Below are positions 36,894 to 46,623 of a stretch of DNA of 64,000 nucleotides, in pieces. Each line of letters begins with the position of its first letter. Position 1 is the stretch's first letter. The notes under the pieces were generated by a model. It did not search any database, was not told the origin of the DNA, and saw only the letters and a list, made by a program, of their open reading frames with translations. A program made the position numbers and the translations under genes. The stretch comes from Pseudomonas sp. ML2-2023-3 (GTDB lineage: Bacteria > Pseudomonadota > Gammaproteobacteria > Pseudomonadales > Pseudomonadaceae): NCBI RefSeq assembly GCF_037055275.1, contig NZ_CP146343.1, positions 4,250,501 through 4,314,500 of the forward strand. Direction: 5' to 3'.

Positions 36894-37820
36894 TTATGGG
36901 CGATAGATGATCGCCGAGCCCCACGACAGGCCCACGCCAAAACCGCTCAGCGCTACGCGCTTCCAGCTGGCTTCCATGACGTGTTTTTCCAGCAGCAGAG
37001 GAATGCTCGACGACACGGTGTTGCCCGTCTCGACCATGTCCTTGATGAATTTCTCCGGCTCGCCTTCAAAACGGCGGGCCACGGCGTCGACAATGGCCGC
37101 ACTGCCCTGGTGGATGCAGAAGGCGTCGATGTCCTTGGAGGTCAGCTCGGACTCTTCCAGCAGCTCGTTCAGGTGCGCAGGCACTTTGAGCAGCGCGAAG
37201 TTGAAGACCTGGCGGCCGTTCATGAAGAACACGCCATCGCTGACTTTCAGGTGCGGAGCGCCGGAACCGTCGGTGCCGAACTTGGCCTTGCCCAGCTGCC
37301 AGGGAGCGTCTTCGCCCATCCAGGTGGCGGTGGCCGCGTCGCCGAAGAGCATAGTGGTGTTGCGGTCTTCAGGGTCGACGATTTTCGAATACGGGTCTGC
37401 GGTGATCAGCAGGCCGTTTTTCAGGCCCGTGGCTTCCATAAAGCCTTTCATCGCGTAGATGCCGTAGACATAGCCCGAGCACCCCAGGGAAATGTCAAAG
37501 GCAGCCACGTGGGTCGGCAGACCGAGCTTGTCCTGAACGATGGCGGCCGTGTGCGGCAGGCCTTCGGCGTCGCCGTTCTGGGTGACGACGATCAGCGCGT
37601 CGATGGATTCGCGCTTGAGCTGCGGATTGTTGGCGAACAGCGCGTTGACCGCTTCGACACACAGGTCCGAGGTTTCCTGGTCGGCGTCTTTGCGCGGAAG
37701 AAAGGCCGAACCGATCTTGCCCAGAATGAATTCTTCGTCCTTGGAGAACTTCGCGCCTTGCGCGTAGTTGTCTACACCGCTTGCTGGCACGTAACTGGCG
37801 ATGCTTTTAATGCCAATCAT
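36894..37820 (-). CDS. Ketoacyl-ACP synthase III (FabH-like)
   Basis: 308 residues with the KAS III Cys-His-Asn triad: C114 in SLGCSGYVYG, H237 in IHQGSAAI and N267 in GNTVSSSIP. The family condenses acyl-CoA with malonyl-ACP. Such genes lie beside fliC in many Pseudomonas, often with flagellin glycosylation genes, and may supply an acyl group for a filament sugar; this is inference. Here it stands alone between flgL and fliC with no glycosyltransferase. Not the housekeeping fabH by context. Confidence 0.9.
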   Translation of the reverse strand: MIGIKSIASYVPASGVDNYAQGAKFSKDEEFILGKIGSAFLPRKDADQETSDLCVEAVNALFANNPQLKRESIDALIVVTQNGDAEGLPHTAAIVQDKLGLPTHVAAFDISLGCSGYVYGIYAMKGFMEATGLKNGLLITADPYSKIVDPEDRNTTMLFGDAATATWMGEDAPWQLGKAKFGTDGSGAPHLKVSDGVFFMNGRQVFNFALLKVPAHLNELLEESELTSKDIDAFCIHQGSAAIVDAVARRFEGEPEKFIKDMVETGNTVSSSIPLLLEKHVMEASWKRVALSGFGVGLSWGSAIIYRP

Positions 37821-38068
37821 TGTGGCTTCCCAATACTGAATAGCTGGAGATCACCCGCTCGCACAATCGAGGGGCGCTGACAATAAAAGGGCTTTATCGC
37901 GCAGGAATGCGGCGAATGTGGGTGCATAAAAATAGACAAAACAGCCTGAAAAAGGCCCGGCACCCGCCCGTACGTTTCACACGATACAGTGAAGATGCCC
38001 GTTATGACTCATAGGTCACGCTATTTTGTGTGGTTTTATACAAAACATTACGAGAGCACAGAACCAGG

Positions 38069-38219
38069 CCTGTAGTCGCTGACGAGGAACGAAGGCTGCG
38101 ATCGAGGGCGAAGCACTCGTAATCCATTCACCCTCGATGCATCAGAAACACTGCGGGAACCGGGCTTGCGAAGACTGCGTATTCGATCGCAGCCTTCGTT
38201 CCTCGTCAGCGACTACAGG
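38069..38219. repeat. Long palindromic element: perfect 37-bp inverted repeat
   Basis: Arms 38069-38105 and 38183-38219 are exact complements, with a 77-nt spacer. They share the GTAGTCGCTG and GAAGGCTGCGA segments with the elements at 55162 and 61039, forming a second repeat family distinct from REPINs; this copy has an extra ACGAGGAAC segment inside the arm. It lies 19 nt beyond the flgL stop and would form a strong hairpin in the flgL message. Confidence 0.92.
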
Positions 38220-38238
38220 TCAGGTATGCCGTCGTTAA

Positions 38239-39819
38239 TCAAAGCTGGTTAAACAGGCTCAGCTGGGAGATTTTGACGAACGCCAGTTGCGAGGCTTCGA
38301 GCATGGCTTTCTGGAATGCCAGTTCGATGGATGCCCCCGCCATGTCGGTGTTGCCAATGGCCGCCGTGGTGGAGTCGTTGGCCAGGCCCAGGCTGATGTT
38401 TTCGTCAGCCTGGATGTCCACCGTCTTCAAGCGCGCACCAATCGAACCCCGGGCGCTGTCGACGCCGGCACTGGCGTTTTTCAGGTTGCCGATCGCGGAG
38501 TTGATCGCGTCCTTTTGCGTTTGCTGGGCCAGCGGGTCTTTGTCGCTCGGGATCACCAGCGCCTTGCGCAGTTGGCTGATGGTGTCCAGCGCGCTTTGGC
38601 TCTGGTGGTTGTTGCGGTTGATCGCAAACTGGTCGCCCGCTTGCGCCGTACCGGTTAAGTCGAATTTGATCCCCAGCGCACCGTCGGTCACGTTGCCTTG
38701 GGCAATCGACTTGCTGTCGGCCGTCAGCGGCTGGGCATAGACCTCATACTCCGTGGCGCTGGTGAATTTGATCACCGCGCCATTGCTCGGAAAGCTATCG
38801 CCGTAGACCCCGGGGTCGGTCACGGTCGCGTTGGTGATCTGTGCGGTCGAGCCGTTGCCCGGCGTGCGCGAGGTGTTGAACGAGTCCGGCTTGGCCTCAA
38901 GGGTAAAGGTGCGCCCCGCCACTGCCGCATCCAGATCCGCCGCCGGGATGTCCTTGAGGTTGGGGGTGATGTCGAACGACACGCCGCGCAGGCTGATGTT
39001 CTGGGAGCCATCCTTGGTCGGGTCGAACACGCCATTGCCCGCCACCTGGGAGGTCAGGTCGTTGCCGTCGCGGTCGGTCAGGGTGTACTGGGTGCTGCTG
39101 CTGAACGTCAGCGTGTACGGCTGGCCTTCGGCAAAGCTTTTGTTGAACACCGGGCTTGAAGTGACCAGGCCAGCCGAGACGGAAAGCTTGCCATCATTGA
39201 CCGATGCCACGCCGTCAGCGTCCAGCACCGGTACGAAAGTCGCCTGGGTGCGCCCCGTATTGACCGAACCTTCCATGAAGCTTTTGGCCGTGTCGCTGCT
39301 GGCCAGGGTCAGGGTGTCCGAGACTTTCAGGTTGAGCTGGGTGTCGTCGCCCTGATAGCTGTAGGTGCCATCGTTGTTACGGGTGTAGGGCGCAGTATCG
39401 GTCTTGGAGCCCGAGAACATGTAGTTGCCTGCGGAGTCCTTACTGTTGAGCAGGCTGAACACCTGCTCTTCAATGCTGCCCAGTTCGTTGGCGATGGCCG
39501 TGCGATCCGCGTCGCTTTTCCCGCTGCCAGCCCCAAGCGCCAGTTCACCGGCCTTTTGCAAGGCGGTGTTGATGCTGTCGAGCACCGATTCCTGAGCCCC
39601 CAGGGAAGACTTGATGCTGTTCATGTTGGTGGAATACTGGCCCAGCATGTCTTTTTGCTGTTGCAATTGCAGCAGGCGCGCGGCGCCCACTGGGTCATCT
39701 GCGGCAGTCTGGATACGCACGCCGGAATCGATCTGGCCCTGGGTCTTGATCACCGACGAGAAGTTGTTCTGGTAGGTGGCACTGGTCGATTCAAAAAACT
39801 GCGAAGTAGAAATACGCAT
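38239..39819 (-). CDS. flgL: FlgL, hook-filament junction protein
   Basis: 526 residues. N-terminal flagellin-like D0 (MRISTSQFFESTSATYQNNFSSVIKTQGQIDSG) and C-terminal D0 (IELAFQKAMLEASQLAFVKISQLSLFNQL), with a long variable centre that accounts for a length above the about 440 of P. aeruginosa. It joins FlgK to the filament. 14 nt after flgK. Confidence 0.96.
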   Translation of the reverse strand: MRISTSQFFESTSATYQNNFSSVIKTQGQIDSGVRIQTAADDPVGAARLLQLQQQKDMLGQYSTNMNSIKSSLGAQESVLDSINTALQKAGELALGAGSGKSDADRTAIANELGSIEEQVFSLLNSKDSAGNYMFSGSKTDTAPYTRNNDGTYSYQGDDTQLNLKVSDTLTLASSDTAKSFMEGSVNTGRTQATFVPVLDADGVASVNDGKLSVSAGLVTSSPVFNKSFAEGQPYTLTFSSSTQYTLTDRDGNDLTSQVAGNGVFDPTKDGSQNISLRGVSFDITPNLKDIPAADLDAAVAGRTFTLEAKPDSFNTSRTPGNGSTAQITNATVTDPGVYGDSFPSNGAVIKFTSATEYEVYAQPLTADSKSIAQGNVTDGALGIKFDLTGTAQAGDQFAINRNNHQSQSALDTISQLRKALVIPSDKDPLAQQTQKDAINSAIGNLKNASAGVDSARGSIGARLKTVDIQADENISLGLANDSTTAAIGNTDMAGASIELAFQKAMLEASQLAFVKISQLSLFNQL

Positions 39820-39833
39820 CGTCGCGGGCTCCC

Positions 39834-41855
39834 TTAAAGACTGTTGATCAGCGTGCTGAAGGTTGCTTGCGCCGCTTTGATGATCTGCGACGAGGCCGTG
39901 TAGTACTGCTGGAACTTGACCAGGTTGGACGCTTCTTCGTCCAGGTTGACCTGGGACACCGAGCTGCGCACTTCCTTGGCGTACGCCAGCGCCGCGCCGT
40001 TGGCGGTGCCGTCGACGGCGGCCTGACTGGCCTTGCCGCCCACCTTGGACACCAGCTGGCTGTAGGAGGTGGCCATGCTCACGCCGCCATTGCCCTGGCT
40101 GTCCGCCCCCACCGTCGCTTTGGTCTGCAGGCCCAGCAGTTCGTTGGCGTTGCGGTTGTCGGCCTTGCCGTCCTTGTTGAACTGGATATCGAAGCTGTCG
40201 CCCTTGCCCGGCGAGCCGCTGAGGGTTGCATCGAAGCTGACATCGGTCACGCTGCCATCAGCGTTGGTGACTGGCACCTTGATAGTGACCGCGTTGTCCT
40301 GGCCCGGCACATAGGTGCCGTCGCTGATTTTTTCGCCTTTTTCGTTCAGCACCCGGTAAGCATGGGCGCCATCGCCATTCACACCATCAAAGACAATACG
40401 CACCGGCATCGCGGCTTCGATCTGGGACTGGCCCAGGTTTGTGCCGCTGTAAATATCCAGCGCCGATGACAGGTTCAGACCGCCCACCGCCCCGGTACCG
40501 GTGTTGGAGCCGCCCGCCCCCGCCACCAAGGGCCCGGCGAACGCCAACTTATTGGCATCGGTCATTTGCACACCGATATTGCTCGCGCCGCTGCGGGTGG
40601 GGCTGACTTTGAAAGTGTCGCCCGCCGCGACCGCACCGTCCTTCGGGAGCTGAAGGGTAAAACCGTCAATCACCTGCTTGTCACCAAGCTTGAACGGGCC
40701 CTTGGCATCCTGGCCGTCAGAACGCTGGATCGTGTATTCGGTGGCACTAGTGAATGTCACCTTGTAGTCGTAAGCCGTCAGCTGGCTGCTGTCGCTGATG
40801 CTCACGTTCAGGTTGCTTGAGCCGACGCTGTTGCCCGTCGCCGCCAGGCTGCGCTGGGTGATGGCCTTTTCGCTGTTGATGTTAGTGAACAGCGACGAAC
40901 CAAACTCGCCGTTGGCATCCAGGCCCTGGCCCAACTGCTGGTTGATGGCATCGGCCACCACTATTGCCGTGCGCCCCAAATCGTTGATCGCCGGTGCAAG
41001 CACATCGTCGCGATAGCGCAGCAGGCCGCCGATCTTGCCGCCACTGAGCACCGAGGTCACATCGGAGCTGGACTGCTGGTAATTGATCTGGATGCTGTAC
41101 TGGCTTTTATCGACCTGGCCCGGCACCGCCGAAAGGGTATTGGAGGTGGAGCCTTGCACCAGCGCCTGCCCGGTGCCCAGGGTAATGTCGTAAACGTTGT
41201 CGTGTTCCTGAACCGTAACGCCCACCAGCTCGTTGAGCGTGCGCACCGCTTCGTTGCGCGCATCCAGCAGGTTGTTCGGCGTATTGCCACCGGTGGTGGC
41301 CTGGGCGATCTGCTTGTTCAGCGAAGCAATGGTTGCCGTGTGCTGGTTGACCATCGAGGTCAGGGTGTCCAGCTGGCTGTTGATGCCTTCGTTCTGCTGA
41401 TTGAGCTGGGACGAAATCGAGTTGAAACGGTTGCTCAGGGTTTGCGCGCTGGTCAGCAGCAACTGGCGAGCGGACACATCACCGGGGGCCGCGGCGGAGG
41501 TTTGCAGCGAGCTGAAAAAGCTGCTGAGTGCGGCCGAAACCCCGGTGTTTTTATCCGACAGCAGCTTGTCGACCGTGCCGATCTGATCCAGATACGCCTG
41601 GGCATCGCCATTGAGCGAGGTGGTGGTTTGCAACTGGGCGTCGAGGTAGGCGTTGTACACGCGGCGCACGTCGGCCAGGGTGGTGCCGGTGCCGATAAAC
41701 ACCCCGCCCACCTGTTGCGAGGCGCCACTGCCCTGGACAATTTGCTGACGCGAATAGCCCGAGGTATTGGCGTTGGCAATGTTGTTGCCCACGGTGGCCA
41801 ATGCGCCCTGGCTGGCGTTCAGCCCCGACATCCCGATGTTGATCAAACTCGCCAT
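39834..41855 (-). CDS. flgK: FlgK, hook-associated protein 1
   Basis: 673 residues. The N-terminus SLINIGMSGLNASQGALATVGNNIANANTSGYSRQ carries the rod/hook ANTSGYSRQ motif, and the C-terminus SSQVNLDEEASNLVKFQQYYTASSQIIKAAQATFSTLINSL region is typical. First junction protein after the hook. 10 nt after flgJ. Confidence 0.97.
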   Translation of the reverse strand: MASLINIGMSGLNASQGALATVGNNIANANTSGYSRQQIVQGSGASQQVGGVFIGTGTTLADVRRVYNAYLDAQLQTTTSLNGDAQAYLDQIGTVDKLLSDKNTGVSAALSSFFSSLQTSAAAPGDVSARQLLLTSAQTLSNRFNSISSQLNQQNEGINSQLDTLTSMVNQHTATIASLNKQIAQATTGGNTPNNLLDARNEAVRTLNELVGVTVQEHDNVYDITLGTGQALVQGSTSNTLSAVPGQVDKSQYSIQINYQQSSSDVTSVLSGGKIGGLLRYRDDVLAPAINDLGRTAIVVADAINQQLGQGLDANGEFGSSLFTNINSEKAITQRSLAATGNSVGSSNLNVSISDSSQLTAYDYKVTFTSATEYTIQRSDGQDAKGPFKLGDKQVIDGFTLQLPKDGAVAAGDTFKVSPTRSGASNIGVQMTDANKLAFAGPLVAGAGGSNTGTGAVGGLNLSSALDIYSGTNLGQSQIEAAMPVRIVFDGVNGDGAHAYRVLNEKGEKISDGTYVPGQDNAVTIKVPVTNADGSVTDVSFDATLSGSPGKGDSFDIQFNKDGKADNRNANELLGLQTKATVGADSQGNGGVSMATSYSQLVSKVGGKASQAAVDGTANGAALAYAKEVRSSVSQVNLDEEASNLVKFQQYYTASSQIIKAAQATFSTLINSL

Positions 41856-41865
41856 GGTTCAAACC

Positions 41866-43125
41866 TTATAAATTCGTGAGAGAACCCGTCGAGGCGTAGC
41901 TCTGGTAGGTTTTCATTTGCTTGGCTATCTGAGAAATCTTGCTCGCGTATTCAGGGTCGGTTGCGTAACCGGCCTTCTGCAACTCACGTACAAACTGCTC
42001 CGGTTTATCGGCCGCATTGAGCACTTCTTTATAACGATTGTTGCTCTGCAACAGCGTGACCAGATCGTGGAAGCTGTCCTGATAGGAACCGTAGGAGCGG
42101 AAGTCCGCCGTCTCCTTGACCATCTGCCCGCCCTTGAACTCACTGGTGATGGCCCGCGCTTGCGCCCCCTGCCAGTTGCCGGTGGCCTTGATGCCGAACA
42201 GGTTATGGCTGCTGCTGCCGTCCTGCTGGCGCATCACCGACTTGCCCCAGCCGGTTTCCAGTGCCGCTTGCGCCACCAGATACAGCGGATCGACACCAAT
42301 ACGGTCGGCGGCCTGCTGCGCCATCGGCAGCATCGTCGCGACGAACGCATCGGGGGAGCTGAACGCCTGCTTGGCCGGGGCCAGTGGCGGCTGCGCCACG
42401 GCACGCCCGTAAATCTGCATCCGCCCTTGTGCGCCACTGGCGCTGAGCATCGGCTGGCGACCGCCCTTGAGCACCGCGTCCAGCCCCGGCGAAGTGCGGC
42501 CCGGCACGGCGCCCGTATTGAGGGTTGAGCGCGCAGGGTCGGCCGAAGGTACGATCCCGGCCAACAAGCGGTCGGTCAGCTTGGTGGGCAACGCCAGGCG
42601 CCGCTGATTGAGCATGGCCATGTCATTTTTGTGCCCGCCGGCCGCCGCATCCGGCGCGAGGGTGACCCGCGAAGCCCACAACGGACGCTGGCCACTGCTA
42701 CGAACAAACGGGCTGTCGCCGGTGGCGGTGGCCGTCGGGGTTTTGACTTCGGCGGTCAGTGCCGTGGTCGCCGCAGCCTCCCCCGGCACGGCGGATTTGT
42801 TTTTCGACATCTGGCGCATCAACACGTCAGCCAGACCGATACCGCCGCCCTGGCGGGACAAGGTCACCGACAGTTGCTGGTCGTACATTTCCTGATACTG
42901 CTTGGCCGCAGGGGTATTGAGCGGGTTGTCCTTGCCCAGCACTTCATTGGCCGAGCGCATGGACTTGAGCATTTCATTCAGGAACAGCGACTCGAATTCC
43001 TGCGCCACCTTGCGCATGTTGGCATCGCTTTCACGGTCGCCGACCTTCAGGTTGTTCAGCCGATTAAGGTCGGTAAACGCTCCCGAATCGCTGCCACTGA
43101 CCACCCCGCTCTTACGCATGTCCAT
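41866..43125 (-). CDS. flgJ: FlgJ, rod cap and peptidoglycan hydrolase
   Basis: 419 residues. N-terminal rod-cap domain (about 30-110; QEFESLFLNEMLKSMRSANEVLG), a low-complexity Ala/Thr/Pro linker, then a C-terminal glucosaminidase domain (about 265-410) with the catalytic Glu in LYLVAQAALETGWGKS. It opens the murein for the growing rod. 10 nt after flgI. Confidence 0.96.
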   Translation of the reverse strand: MDMRKSGVVSGSDSGAFTDLNRLNNLKVGDRESDANMRKVAQEFESLFLNEMLKSMRSANEVLGKDNPLNTPAAKQYQEMYDQQLSVTLSRQGGGIGLADVLMRQMSKNKSAVPGEAAATTALTAEVKTPTATATGDSPFVRSSGQRPLWASRVTLAPDAAAGGHKNDMAMLNQRRLALPTKLTDRLLAGIVPSADPARSTLNTGAVPGRTSPGLDAVLKGGRQPMLSASGAQGRMQIYGRAVAQPPLAPAKQAFSSPDAFVATMLPMAQQAADRIGVDPLYLVAQAALETGWGKSVMRQQDGSSSHNLFGIKATGNWQGAQARAITSEFKGGQMVKETADFRSYGSYQDSFHDLVTLLQSNNRYKEVLNAADKPEQFVRELQKAGYATDPEYASKISQIAKQMKTYQSYASTGSLTNL

Positions 43126-43135
43126 GATGTCGGCC

Positions 43136-44257
43136 TCAGATCACGATCAGGTCGGCTTGCAAGGCGCCGGCCTGTTTCAGTGCTTCGAGAATCGCCATCA
43201 AGTCCCCTGGCGCCGCGCCGACCTGGTTCACCGCCCGTACGATCTCGTCCAGGGTGGTGCCCGGGCCGAACTTGAACATCGGCTTGGCTTCCTGCTGGGC
43301 ATTGAGGCGCGAGCGCGGCACCACAGCGGTTTCGCCGTTGGACAGCGGCCCGGGCTGGCTGACAATCGGGTCTTCGGTAATGGTGACGGTCAGGCTGCCG
43401 TGGGTCACGGCGGCAGGCGATACCTTGACGTTCTGGCCGATCACGATAGTGCCGGTGCGCGAGTTGATGATGACCTTGGCCACCGCCTGCCCCGGATCGA
43501 CTTCGAGGTTTTCCAGGATCGACAGGTAATCAACCCGCTGGCTTGGGTCCAGCGGCGCGGTCACACGGATCGAGCCGCCATCAATCGCCTGCGCCACACC
43601 CGGGCCGAGCAGGTCGTTGATCTTGTCCACTACGCGCTTGGCCGTGGTGAAGTCCGAACGGTTGAGGTTCAGGGTCAGGCTGTTGCCCTGGTTGAAGCCA
43701 CTGGGCACCGCACGCTCCACCGAGGCCCCGCCCGGAATGCGCCCGGCCGACGGAACGTTGACGGTGATCTTCGAGCCGTCACGGCCTTCTGCATCAAAAC
43801 CGCCCACCACCAGGTTGCCCTGGGCGACCGCATACACGTTGCCATCAATCCCCTTGAGCGGCGTCAGCAACAGCGTACCGCCGCGCAGGCTTTTGGAGTT
43901 GCCGATGGATGAAACGGTGATATCGATCACCTGCCCCGGCTTGGCAAATGCTGGCAAGTCGGCACTGATGGACACCGCTGCAACGTTTTTAAGCTGCACA
44001 TTGCCCGAGCCTGGCGGCACTTTGATGCCGAACTGGGACAGCATATTGTTGAAGGTTTGCAGGGTGAACGGGGTTTGCGTGGTCTGGTCGCCCGTGCCAT
44101 TCAACCCGACCACCAGGCCGTAACCAATCAATTGGTTGGAGCGCACGCCAGAAATGCTGGCGATGTCTTTCAACCGTTCGGCGTGCACGCCCAGGGAGGT
44201 CGACAACAGCAACACGGCTGCCAGCAGATGCTTGAGGTTGGGCATGGTGAAGTTCAT
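43136..44257 (-). CDS. flgI: FlgI, P-ring protein
   Basis: About 373 residues from the ATG at 44257; a GTG at 44260 and a downstream ATG near 44245 are also possible, the latter giving the usual short signal peptide. Signal peptide [19 protein letters not shown]; mature start [33 protein letters not shown] is diagnostic. Assembles the periplasmic P ring. Touches the end of flgH. Confidence 0.96.
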   Translation of the reverse strand: MNFTMPNLKHLLAAVLLLSTSLGVHAERLKDIASISGVRSNQLIGYGLVVGLNGTGDQTTQTPFTLQTFNNMLSQFGIKVPPGSGNVQLKNVAAVSISADLPAFAKPGQVIDITVSSIGNSKSLRGGTLLLTPLKGIDGNVYAVAQGNLVVGGFDAEGRDGSKITVNVPSAGRIPGGASVERAVPSGFNQGNSLTLNLNRSDFTTAKRVVDKINDLLGPGVAQAIDGGSIRVTAPLDPSQRVDYLSILENLEVDPGQAVAKVIINSRTGTIVIGQNVKVSPAAVTHGSLTVTITEDPIVSQPGPLSNGETAVVPRSRLNAQQEAKPMFKFGPGTTLDEIVRAVNQVGAAPGDLMAILEALKQAGALQADLIVI

Positions 44258-44259
44258 CA

Positions 44260-44955
44260 CTAAAAGGGAAACAGCGGGCTAAGGAAGAATCGGTCAAACC
44301 AGCCTGGCTGACTCGCATCGGCAAACGAGCCGGTCCCCGAATAGGTAATGCGCGCATCGGCCACGCGGGTCGAAGACACGGTGTTGTCGGTGGAGATGTC
44401 ATCGGCGCGCACCAGGCCAGCAATGCGCACCAGTTCGTCACCCGTGTTCAGGGTCATCCACTTCTCGCCGCGCACGGCGATGATGCCGTTGGGCAATACG
44501 TCGGCCACGGTCACAGTGACGGAGCCGGTGAGGCTGTTGCCCTGCCCGGCCTTACTGTCGCCCTTGGTGGCACGGCTGCCGCTGTAACCGGCATTGAGGC
44601 TCAGATCACCACTGCCCAGGGGGTTGTTGGTGGTCAGACCGCTGCCAAACAACGAAGTCAGGCCAATACTGGTGTTGCTGTTTTTACCGATGGCCGAGTT
44701 GGCGTTTTTGCTCGCCTGCGTCCGCTCGTTCAGGGTGATGGTAATGATGTCGCCAATGCGGAACGCCTTGCGGTCGCTGTACAGGTTCTGCTCGAAGCCA
44801 GCCTGGTAAATCGAACCGTTATTGGCCGCAGCCGGCAGCGGCGTGCGCGGCAGGACCGGCGCGTAGTACGGATCGTTGGCCCGCGGCGGCGGACTGACGC
44901 AACCGGCCACAAAGGTAATGGCGCCCAGTGCCAGAACAGAAAACAAGCGCTTCAT
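44260..44955 (-). CDS. flgH: FlgH, L-ring lipoprotein
   Basis: 231 residues. A lipoprotein signal with lipobox FVAGC (Cys about 19), then [36 protein letters not shown], the family signature, and the C-terminal FFLSPLFPF. It forms the outer membrane L ring around the rod. 24 nt after flgG. Confidence 0.97.
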   Translation of the reverse strand: MKRLFSVLALGAITFVAGCVSPPPRANDPYYAPVLPRTPLPAAANNGSIYQAGFEQNLYSDRKAFRIGDIITITLNERTQASKNANSAIGKNSNTSIGLTSLFGSGLTTNNPLGSGDLSLNAGYSGSRATKGDSKAGQGNSLTGSVTVTVADVLPNGIIAVRGEKWMTLNTGDELVRIAGLVRADDISTDNTVSSTRVADARITYSGTGSFADASQPGWFDRFFLSPLFPF

Positions 44956-44979
44956 GAGCTCTCCCGCTATTTCACGTAA

Positions 44980-45765
44980 TTACAGGTTTTGCGTGACGAA
45001 CGACAACATCTGGTCAGCCGTGGAGATCACTTTCGAGTTCATCTCGTAGGCGCGCTGGGTGGTGATCATGTTGACCATCTCTTCCACAGTGCTGACGTTC
45101 GAAGTCTCAAGCATGCTCTGCATGGTCAAACCGAAGCCGTTGAGGCCGGGGGTACCAATTTGCGGCGCGCCGCTGGACGCGGTTTCCAGGAACAGGTTAC
45201 CGCCCTGGGACTGCAAACCGGCCGGGTTGATAAAGTCGGCGGTCTGCACGTTGCCGATCACCTGGGCGGCCGGGTTGCCGGCGATGGTCACCGACACGGT
45301 GCCGTCCTGGCCGACGGTGAAGGTCTGGGCATCGGCGGGCACCACAATCGCCGGTTCCAGGGCAAAGCCGCTGGCGGTGACGATCTGGCCGTTGGCATCC
45401 AGGTGGAAAGTACCGTCACGGCTGTAGGCCGTGGTCCCGTCGGGCTGCATGATCTGGAAGAAACCACGGCCATTGATTGCCATGTCCAGCGGCTGGTCGG
45501 TGGTCTGCAGGCTACCGGCGGAGAAGTTTTTCTGCGTGCCTACGATGCGCACCCCGGTCCCCACTTGCAGCCCCGACGGCAGTTCGCTGTCCTGGGTCGA
45601 CTGGGCACCTGGCTGGCGCTTGATCTGGTAGAGCAAGTCCTGGAACTCGGCGCGATCACGTTTGAAACCGGTGGTCGAAACGTTGGCCAGGTTGTTGGAA
45701 ATGGTGGTCAGGTTGGTGTCTTGTGCAGCCAAACCTGTTTTTGCAACCCACAGTGCCGGAAGCAT
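44980..45765 (-). CDS. flgG: FlgG, distal rod protein
   Basis: 261 residues. N-terminus LPALWVAKTGLAAQDTNLTTISNNLANVSTTGFKRDRAEF with the rod-protein NNLANVSTTGFK motif; C-terminus VSTVEEMVNMITTQRAYEMNSKVISTADQML. Builds the outer part of the rod. 45 nt after flgF. Confidence 0.98.
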   Translation of the reverse strand: MLPALWVAKTGLAAQDTNLTTISNNLANVSTTGFKRDRAEFQDLLYQIKRQPGAQSTQDSELPSGLQVGTGVRIVGTQKNFSAGSLQTTDQPLDMAINGRGFFQIMQPDGTTAYSRDGTFHLDANGQIVTASGFALEPAIVVPADAQTFTVGQDGTVSVTIAGNPAAQVIGNVQTADFINPAGLQSQGGNLFLETASSGAPQIGTPGLNGFGLTMQSMLETSNVSTVEEMVNMITTQRAYEMNSKVISTADQMLSFVTQNL

Positions 45766-45810
45766 GGTGCTCTCCTCGCGCGCCGGTTTTTCGGCGCTGC
45801 GTTCAAGTAA

Positions 45811-46551
45811 TTAGCTGATGGACAAGACCCGAGTCATGGCCTGGTCGTCTTCTTTGGCGGTGTTCATCATTTTGATGTGCAGTTCGAACTGCTTGGACAG
45901 AGCCAGCACCGAGGTCATTTCATCGACGGCATTGACGTTGCTCGCCTCCAGAAACCCCGAGACCACCTGCACGTTGGCATCGGCTGGCGCCGGTTGGCCG
46001 TCGTTGGTGTGGATAAGGCCGTCCAGGCCCTTGCTCATGGTTTTCAGGTCTGGCTGGACCAGCTTGATGCGGTCCACTTGCGCCATCACCCGTGGGCCTT
46101 CGCCCTGGGCACGAATGCTGATGGTGCCATCCTGGCCGACTTCGATCTGTTGCTGGGGCGGCACCGCGATCGGCCCGCCGTTGCCCATGATCGGCATCCC
46201 GTTGCCAGCACGCAGAATGCCCAGGGCATCCACATTCATGCTCGCGGTACGCACATAGGCTTCACTGCCGTCGGGTGCCTGCACGGCCAGCCAGCCATCG
46301 CCGGACACGGCCACATCCAGATCCCGCCCTGTTTCAACCAGAGCGCCGGGAGTGAAGTCGGTCGCGGGGCGTTCGCTCAAGGCAAAGGCACGCGCAGGAA
46401 AGCTGTCACCGAACACCGGCATCGAACGGGCCTGTTCCAGGTCACGCTGAAAACCGTTGGTCGAGATGTTCGCCAAATTGTTGGCATGGGCCTTTTGCGC
46501 CAGAGCGTTCTGACTGGCGCCGGTCATTGCCACATATAGGTACTTGTCCAC
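45811..46551 (-). CDS. flgF: FlgF, proximal rod protein
   Basis: 246 residues from a GTG at 46551, chosen for the GAGGA 7 nt upstream and because the product then starts (V/M)DKYLYVAMTGASQNALAQKAHANNLAN, the usual FlgF start; the open frame runs on to 46917 without meaning. C-terminus SNVNAVDEMTSVLALSKQFELHIKMM. First gene of the flgFGHIJKL unit, behind a sigma54 site. flgE, its usual upstream neighbour, is absent. Confidence 0.96.
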   Translation of the reverse strand: MDKYLYVAMTGASQNALAQKAHANNLANISTNGFQRDLEQARSMPVFGDSFPARAFALSERPATDFTPGALVETGRDLDVAVSGDGWLAVQAPDGSEAYVRTASMNVDALGILRAGNGMPIMGNGGPIAVPPQQQIEVGQDGTISIRAQGEGPRVMAQVDRIKLVQPDLKTMSKGLDGLIHTNDGQPAPADANVQVVSGFLEASNVNAVDEMTSVLALSKQFELHIKMMNTAKEDDQAMTRVLSIS

Positions 46552-46608
46552 AGTCTTTCCTCTGTCTGACGGACGCTTGCCGCCCACCGCTGTACTGCCG
46601 TGGTTAAA

Positions 46609-46623
46609 GCAATTTGCGCACCA
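46609..46623 (-). promoter_or_regulatory. Sigma54 promoter for flgFGHIJKL
   Basis: The minus strand reads TGGTGCGCAAATTGC: perfect TTGC and correct spacing, -24 TGGTGC. About 58 nt before the flgF GTG. Confidence 0.6.
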
